Below are positions 56,514-64,000 of a stretch of DNA of 64,000 nucleotides, one piece after another. How positions within the stretch are numbered: the first letter of the stretch is position 1; the number at the start of each line of letters is the position of its first letter. The translations under genes were made by a program, and so were the position numbers. The notes below the pieces were generated by a model, which ran no database searches, had not been told where the DNA came from, and was given only the letters and a program-made list of their open reading frames with translations. Origin of the DNA: Raffaelea ambrosiae (taxonomy: Eukaryota > Ascomycota > Sordariomycetes > Ophiostomatales > Ophiostomataceae); NCBI GenBank assembly GCA_002778195.1, contig PCDI01000018.1, positions 507,283 to 571,282 of the forward strand, read 5' to 3'.

Positions 56514-58913
56514 TGCGCCGGCGTTGGGCAGTCAAAGCGGGAGAATCTATTGATCTATGGCTGAGCAGCGTTGTCGATGTAGGGTCGTATCGTTGTTGGT
56601 GCAGTGTGCTGGTTTGGGGGGCGGGCGGGATGTTCGAGCAAACTGGGCGGGCCCTAGCTGTTGACAGCTAGCTGAAGGGAAAAGGCTTGGACCTTAGCAA
56701 TAGCTGCCCAAGGTGAGGGGTGGCCGCAGCGCCAGAAAAGGATACTTGCGGCGGCGCACAGGGGTAAAGGCCACTGATGGAGAACAGAAAGGGGATGTCA
56801 AATGGAAGAATCAGAGCAAGAAATTGCTAGAGGAAGGGGGTGAGGAGGACAATAATAAAGAACAAAAAAGGGCGAGAGAAAAACAAAAATGAAAAAGAAA
56901 CAGGCAAACTTGGGTACTTTGTAGAAAAATTGAGCAACAAGTGTATTCGCCCGGACAAGGAAGGATCGAAAATAAGGCCAGGAAGGCACGACTGGGCCTA
57001 GACCGTCGGCAGGGTCTGCGCCCAAAAAAAAAAAAAAAACACCCCGATCAGCAAAAAGAAGAAAGCACTGACATGAGGCGTCACTTCGGCAAGTGGATCG
57101 ACCCCCCCTTCTTGCTGTCGGTCGCTCTTGCTTTCCGCGATTTTGTAAGGCTCAATGGCAATTGGCCTGTCTCTGGCAGTCTCCCCGATCTTTCGCCTCG
57201 GCTTCCTACTATGACGCCAGGTCTCTGGACGGCGCCTGCCTGCTGTCTTTGTTGGCTGACGTCACGCTCAGTTGTTGTGTCCCTGGCCGGGGCGGTAGTG
57301 CAGCGCAGACACTAATAGTTCTAGGATCAGATGGTGGCCATATGCGTACTCGTACGTCTGCCATCCTACCAGCGAATCCAGAAACTGCATGCGCACACGC
57401 CGACGAAAAACCAAACACTTATGTACCAGAGGGACGCCACCTGGTCAGCGCGGCCTTTTTTCTTGAGCCTCGCGCACTTGTTCTCCAGTGGAGGCTGCCC
57501 GACGGCAAAACGACTAAACGACGACGCCATGGCCGGCGCTTTCGGAGTCCTCCTCGCGTGTGTGTGTGTGTGTGTGTGCCTTGTTTATTTCCCCGTCCCT
57601 CGCACTCGCACTCGAAGGGGGGGGCGCTCAGAGCGTGCCGTCGCATTTCAGACGATCCCTCGTACATGCGAAAATAAGCAGCTACGTTGTAAAGAGCTTA
57701 GCTACGAGCAACCGCCACCGGCCGGTGGAGTCGGTGCCAAGCGGAGCTTGGCAGTTGCCGACTCCGACAGTGGAAAACGGCCTTCCTTGCTCGTTCCCAT
57801 GGCTAGTGTCGTGGACAGGAAAGCGAGGACCAAGTTGCCGGCGAGGATGGCTGCTTTAGTGTCATAAACTACGGTGACTATTCGGGTACAACCCGACAAA
57901 GTGTCGTCGGCCGGAAAGTCGGGGCCAAGACTCGAATCGACACGAAGCGATTGGCAAGCGGCTGACATGCAAGAAGGCCAAAAAAGTGCGCTTACTGAGG
58001 GATCACGGTTGGTGTTCTGTGTAGGGCTGTGGGAAATGGGGTCGTCTTTTGTTGACAGCGTGGAATCCCTTAATACTCGGAACTGAAACCCCCCTGCAAC
58101 TGAAAAACCGTGGTAATTATCGTACATAATAGTTATCTGACAGTAAAAAAAAGGGAAAACCCCTGTGGAAACCTCAATAGGCCTGGAATCTCCCGAACCT
58201 TGCGACCGCGTGTCCCCATCTATGGATCGCCTCCAGGCAGATAGGTTGAAAACCTTACAAAAAAGCATAGCTCTCAGCCGGGTTGCCAAGAACGCTCGTC
58301 GTCAGCTGTCAGATGGGCACTCATAGGGCAAGAAGAGGAGGTGAGGAGGTGATGCCACAGCCCTGCCACAGCCCTGCAGGCCCTACCTTACCCAAACCCA
58401 TAATTATATGCGTCTGACAGTAGCTGGCGTCTGATTTCAACGTGCTGTACGCGTATCGTAATGCACTGCCGGATTACTGTGTGATTCTGCCAAGGCTGGG
58501 GCTGCCAAGACTGGAACCGGCGTTCTGCGTTCTTCTCCTGTGGGGTTTATCCTGCCTCGAGGTCTTCGTACGGCGTGGCTCGAGGCTGCCAGAAGACTGC
58601 CAATGGGGATTTCTGTTTTTAGAATACCTTGGGGTTCCTTTGGACGTGGCCCTGGCTTGGNNNNNNNNNNNNNNNNNNNNNNNNNNNNNNNNNNNNNNNN
58701 NNNNNNNNNNNNNNNNNNNNNNNNNNNNNNNNNNNNNNNNNNNNNNNNNNGGGGTTCCCTTGGAGTTGTCCTGGAGTTGTCCTGGAGTTTCGCTGGGGTT
58801 CCTCTGCTGTCCCTCTGTAGTCCATAAAGACTCGTCCCGGGACCTGTTTTTGGTTGCGCTTGTGCCCCGTATCGTGGTTGCCTGAAATGGCCCTTCTCTC
58901 TTTGCTTTCATTT
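56514..58913. other. Intergenic region with an assembly gap
   Basis: Upstream flank of the glucosyltransferase-like gene (-) and downstream flank of YAE1 (-). It contains a (TG)n tract (about 57559-57580), A-runs near 57025, and the 90-N gap. No ORF shows coding character. Confidence 0.55.
58661..58750. other. Assembly gap (90 N) flanked by short tandem repeats
   Basis: Both flanks carry the same motifs (GGGGTTCCTTTGG on the left, GGGGTTCCCTTGGAGTT on the right), and the right side has tandem TTGTCCTGGAG units. The gap therefore probably hides a minisatellite. True length is unknown; the N count may be arbitrary. Confidence 0.9.
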
Positions 58914-59924
58914 TCACCAGTCCAGCGCTGCAGTAGATGACGCTGCCCGAGACGTGGACGTCGTCGTCGTCGTCGTCGTTGTGGCTGCTTCGGCCACCGC
59001 AGTGCTGGTCTCGCCACCACGGCCGCCTGTTTCCTCGTTCTTTTGCAGCCCCAGCGCCGCCAGCACCCCCGCGTCGTCGTCGTCCAGTCGGACGCCGTGC
59101 TTTTCGGCTTGGGCGTCGATGGTGCTCCGCCAGGCCCGCACCAGAGGGTGTGCCCGCGCGACATCAAAGATGGTGGGATCCGTCCCTGCCGTCCCTGACT
59201 CTACCTCGTAGGTCCACGTCCCGTCTGGCGCAAAATAGCTCCCCCCAAACATGGACGTCACGGCCAGCTCCCGCCGCGCCCGTGCCAACAGCTCGGTCAG
59301 CTCCTGTGCCTGCGCCACGGGCACGCCCGCCACCAGGCCCTCGAGCAGTCCCAGCAGCTCGCCTGCGGCCAGCCCGAGCGCGGCGCCCAGGCTGTACCCC
59401 TCGTCGAAGCCGGCCTGGATGCTGGCCGCCTTGGCGGCCGTGACGCCGTCGCGGTAGCCCGCGGTGGCATGGTCCTGCTGGAGGCGGTGCATATCGGAAG
59501 GGTGTCTGGCTGTCTCGGCCGCCGCCGCCGCCGCAGCAGCAGCAGCATCAGCCCCGGCAGTCCCGGCGGTCCCGGTAGTCCCGATAGCCCCCGCGCCCGT
59601 AGTCTCCTCACCCGGCCGTACGCCTGCCGAAGAAAAGTCCGGTTCATCCGAGCCGAAGACGTCATCTAGGAAATCGGTCTGGTGGCTGTTCTCGTGGCCG
59701 AAGTAGTCTCCTCCTGTCTGGCTCACCTCTGCCGGTGCGGTATCACCCACCCACACTCCCTCATGCCCTCTCCTTCCTTGCTCATACTCCTCCTCCTCCT
59801 CCTCCTCCTCTTCGCCGTGGTAGCCTCCGTTGGTCGGTACCATGACAACTTGACCCGTGTTGGCAGACAGAATATTATTGTCGTCCTCCTTGTTGTAAAT
59901 TTCCCCGGGCAGTCGCTGATGCAT
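58914..59924 (-). CDS. YAE1: Yae1-like protein (adaptor for Fe-S cluster loading of ABCE1/Rli1)
   Basis: Yae1 with Lto1 recruits the cytosolic iron-sulphur targeting complex to the ribosome-recycling ATPase Rli1/ABCE1. The intronless frame has a plausible start at 59924 (MHQRLPGEIYNKEDD), giving 336 residues; an extension to 60065 in the same frame is Lys/Gln-rich and less likely. Family features are LDDVFGSDEPDF, equivalent to the D-x-W/F-GSDD entry motif, and the deca-GX3 helix GYRDGVTAAKAASIQAGFDE followed by GYSLGAALGLAAGELLG. N-terminal to these is an acidic Glu9 run coded by (CTC)n on the + strand and an Ala-rich linker. The C-terminal ~130 residues (SMFGGSYFAPDGTWTYEVE; HPLVRAWRSTIDAQAE) are a fungal addition ending in Thr/Ser-rich low complexity. 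Length exceeds yeast Yae1 (141 aa), as is common in filamentous fungi. Confidence 0.82.
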   Translation of the reverse strand: MHQRLPGEIYNKEDDNNILSANTGQVVMVPTNGGYHGEEEEEEEEEYEQGRRGHEGVWVGDTAPAEVSQTGGDYFGHENSHQTDFLDDVFGSDEPDFSSAGVRPGEETTGAGAIGTTGTAGTAGADAAAAAAAAAAETARHPSDMHRLQQDHATAGYRDGVTAAKAASIQAGFDEGYSLGAALGLAAGELLGLLEGLVAGVPVAQAQELTELLARARRELAVTSMFGGSYFAPDGTWTYEVESGTAGTDPTIFDVARAHPLVRAWRSTIDAQAEKHGVRLDDDDAGVLAALGLQKNEETGGRGGETSTAVAEAATTTTTTTTSTSRAASSTAALDW

Positions 59925-60026
59925 TTTTTTAGAAGTGTCTAATGCACTTGTAACCAGGCGCAGTGTTGGTAGCACAGACTCGCTCGGTACACAAATGCAC
60001 TGCTGTGTTCGGTTTCGATGTCTGAA

Positions 60027-60057
<31 letters not shown>

Positions 60058-60731
60058 AACTCCAAAGTGGGATGAGCTGCTGCAGATTTATTTTTGTCTC
60101 TTCCTGCACCAGTTTGATATTTTTAGTGCCGCGCGCCGGCACTGAGACAAGAGCTAACGGGAATCCCCCACGCGGAGATTAACTATTATCAACGTAACGT
60201 CACTTGGCATAGACTACATGTGTTTCTTTACATTTCGTCAGATTCAACAAATTCGCATTCAATTCAACTTCTTTCATTGTCGAAGAATAATATAACGCGC
60301 TAGTCTTTGCACATCGTTCCCTCTAGAGAAAAGATCAAAAAATCCCCAATATGTCGCTGTTTTATCCTGCTCCAAATGCTATATACAAATTGCGTTGTTG
60401 AGGTACAAGGGATGAGTGAAAACAAGTTTGATGGCAAAGCAATGATGCAAGATAGAATAGATCCAAAATAATATGCCAGGGTGTGTAAAATGGATATTCC
60501 TCCGCAGATTTCTTTGGCTTCTTCCTGTCCGAACGCCATACGAAACCGGCAAAGAAATTGAAAACAAAAGCGGCAAGAAGGCGAAAGGCCAGAGAAAACC
60601 GAATAATGAAATATTAAGGGAGGAAAGGTGTACAAGGTGGTGAAGGGTCTCGTCCGTATCGTAATCGTGTCTTCGTTCTGCCTGGTGGGGCCTGGCAGGC
60701 TTGATCTGAAAGCTGCTTCAGACTGCACGGA
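59925..60731. other. Intergenic region
   Basis: Promoter side of YAE1 and 3' flank of the PPxY membrane protein gene, both minus strand. A T-rich tract lies at 60028-60052. Short ORFs only, no gene. Confidence 0.6.
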
Positions 60732-62294
60732 TCACCGGTGCTCCGGCTCGTTGTCTCTCGGGACCGCACTCGACGGCTCAATGACAATCTGAGGCAGGTG
60801 TGCTAGACGCAGACTGGGAAGGGTGGGGAGAATGCTATTCCGTGCCGATCTCCCGCTGCTCTGGCTGCCGTCGTTGCTGCCGGCTGAAACCGGGGTGCCC
60901 CCCGAAGCAGAGGTCGAGGAGGCGTCAGCACCGGCAGCTTCAGCAGCCAGGTCAGCAACGTGAGCCGACAACCGCCGGTTCCTTGTCTCGGTCGGGCCAG
61001 GCGTGTAGTCTGGCGGCGGCTCGGGATACGGGCTAGTGGAACGCGACGCCGCAGGTGTGAGCTCGTTAAGGGAGACTTCCTCGTAGCCAGGAGGCGAATT
61101 GAGGGGCATATCTGCGTCCCCGAGATCGGCATCGGCGGCATCGATCAGCTCAGGGCTGGAGCCGGCCTGTGTATGTCCACCGGTCGAGCTGGTCCGAGAA
61201 TGCGCCGTGCCCAGCGTCGGTACCTGATGTAGGCTGTCGCTCTGCATTGTGTCGATGCTCAGCACGGAACTGGCACTCCGGCCACGGCGATGGGCTTCCG
61301 GCACCGGGAAGTTCTGGCTGAGGCTAGATGGAGACCGCTGCGAGATGGCGGCGATGCTGGCGGCGTCGCTCAGCAGGCCCGTCCGCTCGCTTTCGTTGCT
61401 GTTGGCTCGGATACGGGTGCCGTCATGACGGGCCACGCCCAGATCAGCATAGCTGACGCTGCTGACGGCACGCTGTCTTGTCTGCTTCGTGAGCTCGAGC
61501 GTCTCACGCAGCGTGTCGATTTCTTCCTGGTTCTGAGATGAGGCACTGCGTGCCTGAAGGCGCAGGTTTTGCAGAGCCAGCTGGTCGCCTCGTGCACGGG
61601 CGTCGCGTCGAGCCTGGCGGCGTTCTTCACGGGCGGCGATTTGACGGCGGCGGGCCTCGCGAATCTGGTACAGGGTGTCCATCTCATTGTCGCGCAGATT
61701 CTCTTCGTCCTCGGCCGTCGGCATCTCGATGACCATGTCGATGCCGTCCCGGTCGCCTTCTCGGCCCAGTACGTGCTCATTGTCGGACGGCTTGGGCCGG
61801 TATGCCGGCAGGGTCATGACAGACCGGACGCTCGTATTCCGGTCAACAGTGGCCGTTGTCTGGCTTGCTGTGCGGGTTGTTTGGGTAGTCGATGTCTCAG
61901 CGGTGGCAATACGCGAGGTGACAGGGACGCTGTGGTCATTGTCGTCGCGGCCCGAGAGTGAATATTTTCCCCGAATGGACGAGCGTATCCTCCGGACCCG
62001 AAAGATTATGAAGCCGACCGTGACGAGAAGGACGATTGCGATTACCACAACAACGCCGATCTAAGGTGAGAAAGAGGGGGCAAACGTCAGCACAGAAACC
62101 GGGCTGCAAGCATACCATTATTACATCACGGCCAAGCTGCTTACAATGACTTTGGGTTGGTTGTTATCACTGTCGTTGCTCGCGTGGGTACTAGGGGGGG
62201 TTGGCGTGCTTCGCTTGGGCCACTGGCTTCTGTCGACGAGCTGCCGCACGTGGGCGGACGCCGGAGGAGTGGCATCGTCTCTAGGAAGAAACAT
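60732..62294 (-). CDS. Single-pass membrane protein with PPxY motifs (possible Rsp5/Nedd4-ligase adaptor)
   Basis: Exons 62294-62145 and 62060-60732 (donor GTAAGC, acceptor CTTAG) encode 492 residues. The first ~48 residues (MFLPRDDATPPASAHVR onward) are polar. A membrane segment formed across the splice follows, about 20 residues starting IIGVVVVIAIVLLVTV, then a basic stretch (RVRRIRSSIRGK), which predicts an outside or lumenal N-terminus and a long cytosolic tail. The tail has a charged helix (REARRRQIAAREERRQARRD), Ser-rich regions, two PPxY sequences (NSPPGYEEV and EPPPDYTPG) and a conserved-looking C-terminus (LPSLRLAHLPQIVIEPSSAV). PPxY motifs bind WW domains of Nedd4/Rsp5 ubiquitin ligases, so an adaptor role resembling yeast Ssh4/Bsd2-type proteins is plausible but inferred. 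I have no family name for it. Confidence 0.78.
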
Positions 62295-64000
62295 TGTGGA
62301 AATGAGATAGCGCGCGGAGTAGTGCTGCACTATGTGCGCACGCGAACTCGGTTTGTCGACGTGCGTATGTATCTATGAGAGGGTGTGTTTGTGCGTAAAG
62401 AAGCTTCTCCGTCGGAAAACCCCGTCAAGGGCCGAGGATCGCTCAAGCGAGTGCCGCAATTGTTGAATGTCGGGACCAGCCAAAGAGTTCGGCAAATGTG
62501 AGACACAAAAGAGATGCGAAAAAAAATGAGAGTCTGGAGGATGCTATTCGACGTCGACAAAGGCAGTCGGTTGGAGACGGCTCCGCATGGTAACCAGCCG
62601 GACCAGCTAGGGACAGGGAAATGAGGGTGATGTCAAAAGTGTTCGGACCGGTTCGTTCGGCGAGGGACAGCTTTCTTGTCGAGATGGTGCTCGTATCTGC
62701 CGGGATGCTCGGGACGGCCAGGCGACGGAATGCGGCGGTGGCGGCGGCGGATAAAACAAGGGAGCAGAGAAAGGTGAAGGTTGACAGGAAAGCACGACGG
62801 ACGGGGTGGGAGGCGAAGAAAGCGAAGAAAGCGACTCGTCAGCTCGGAAGGGCGGCCTGTTTGGCCTGCTTGGCCTGTGTTTGTGTGTGTGTCTTGGACC
62901 AGGCCGTGTGGTGTGTAGGCGTTTTTTTTTTCTTGCGAGGGGGAGACACGCAAGCCACACAGAGCACACCAGCGCGCGCACAGAGCTAGGACTCGCGGAG
63001 AGTGTGTCGGAGACGCCCCAACGTTCTATTGAAAACGGAGGAGCAGATAAGGAGTATTTGAGGTAGTTGAAAGAGATCAGACAAAAGACACAAGATTTCT
63101 GCAGACAACAACAAACACACGGGGTTGGACGCAGCAGGGGAGAAAAATACAGAAAGAGCGACCAGGCAGGGGAAGAAAAGATGCGACACAAAGGAAGGCA
63201 GGCACGGCAGGGTCGATCGCAGGCAGAACATGCGGTGGTCGAACTAATAGTAGTTACGAGTTATATTATGGATTATATGGGGGTCCGCCCCTGTGCATGT
63301 AGATGCTACCTGACGTGGCGCACCACTCTTGTGGGCTTGGCCTCTTTGCACACACGCCTTGGCTGATGGCCGGGCCACGAGCAGGGCCGATAGCAACGTG
63401 GTGCTCGGGGTTCCTCTGGGTGGTGCTTCCATCATACTTGTTGTGCTTGGTGGTGCTGTGGCGCTTTATCGTGTTTGATTGCGCTGGATGCCTTTGAAGT
63501 ACCGGGTACCTTTTGGGGGCAAAAAATAAGGGCAGCAGGACATGACGAACAGCGCCGTTGAAACCCGTCAGACCGGTCGTGGTTGGTTGCGCTTTCCAAA
63601 TTGGGGGCTTGCTGGCACATCCGCAGGGGGGAAGAGCGACAGACGACTTGCCATCCGGCACCAGACACCCTGACCTGACGCGCATTCAAGCCTCCCAAGA
63701 TCGATCACAATCTTCGGCAAGGGAGCAATTCTTTTCTGTCTGCCGTTCTTCCAGTCTTCCATTCTGTCTGGTTCTCTGTCGACGATTGGGTGTAGCGTGC
63801 GTCCGCAGCGGGTCACAGGAGCTGGAGCTGGAGCTGGTGAAGGGGCTGTGCAGCGAAAGAGGCAGGGAACACGTCAAGTAGCCAGAGATCACCGCCACAC
63901 ATTGCGCGAGACCACATTTGAGCAAGATGCACCATCGCACGTACGGTGTAGAGAAGCAGAGACCCATAGAGGAAGGAGCGAACCGCAAACGCGAAACAGA
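62295..64000. other. Upstream flank of the PPxY gene; no further gene seen
   Basis: Pyrimidine-rich in minus-strand sense up to about 63200, consistent with a promoter and leader. The rest to the window edge shows only short ORFs without coding character and no RNA gene. Confidence 0.55.

Noticed and set aside
58914..60065. Longer YAE1 start at 60065
   Set aside because: The extra 47 residues come from T-rich upstream DNA (Lys/Gln low complexity) and the ATG at 59924 gives a more typical N-terminus.

Overview
This window is nuclear DNA from a filamentous ascomycete, most likely a Sordariomycete; placement near the Ophiostomatales is only a guess from gene style. The evidence is short GT-AG introns (about 50-110 nt) with CTAAC/CTGAC branch sites, GC-rich coding sequence, and clear homologues of fungal housekeeping proteins. 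Further support comes from a fungal RPB1 with a diverged heptad tail and long gene-free stretches rich in homopolymers and microsatellites. No prokaryotic, viral or intact transposon features were seen. Layout, left to right: the 3' end of an acidic low-complexity protein (2-1276, +); a mitochondrial BolA protein (2250-2759, -); a large CCCH/helicase/NFX1/RZ-finger protein of the ZNFX1 class (3091-9255, -); an ACSF3-like malonyl-CoA synthetase (10929-13265, +); eIF4E (14279-15180, -); an unrecognised single-TM protein (16346-17881, +). Then come a degenerate coding fragment (18795-18962), the nucleolar protein Tma23 (19449-20588, +), Thg1 tRNA-His guanylyltransferase (20823-21967, -), divergent from the COMPASS subunit Swd1/RbBP5 (22395-23974, +), and RNA polymerase II largest subunit RPB1 (25629-30983, +). 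After a 5.3-kb gene-free stretch there is a small TATA-driven conserved protein (36308-36754, +), a PAN/apple-like membrane protein whose intron holds a 49-bp minisatellite (38970-40330, -), and a large unrecognised protein (42759-45502, +). The right part holds a complex I assembly factor NDUFAF2/N7BML (45739-46533, -), tRNA-Asp(GTC) (47258-47329, +), a calponin-homology protein with a Q-rich tail (48472-51210, +), a very large GT1 sterol-glucosyltransferase-like protein (51825-56513, -), an assembly gap in a minisatellite (58661-58750), Yae1 (58914-59924, -) and a single-TM PPxY protein (60732-62294, -). The recognisable genes are mostly core RNA and protein synthesis functions (RPB1, Swd1, Thg1, tRNA-Asp, Tma23, eIF4E, Yae1) plus mitochondrial ones (BolA, ACSF3-like, NDUFAF2). 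They look scattered, not clustered into a pathway, and I see no secondary-metabolite, defence or mobile cassette. The most interesting points are gene-level anomalies. THG1 can only be read if one intron ends in GG instead of AG. The ZNFX1-like gene is interrupted by a one-base shift in a 7-G run. The RPB1 tail has almost no perfect heptads. The CH-domain protein carries three copies of an LRxxRTGE motif. The glucosyltransferase-like protein has an amphipathic C-terminal extension reminiscent of lipid-transfer proteins.
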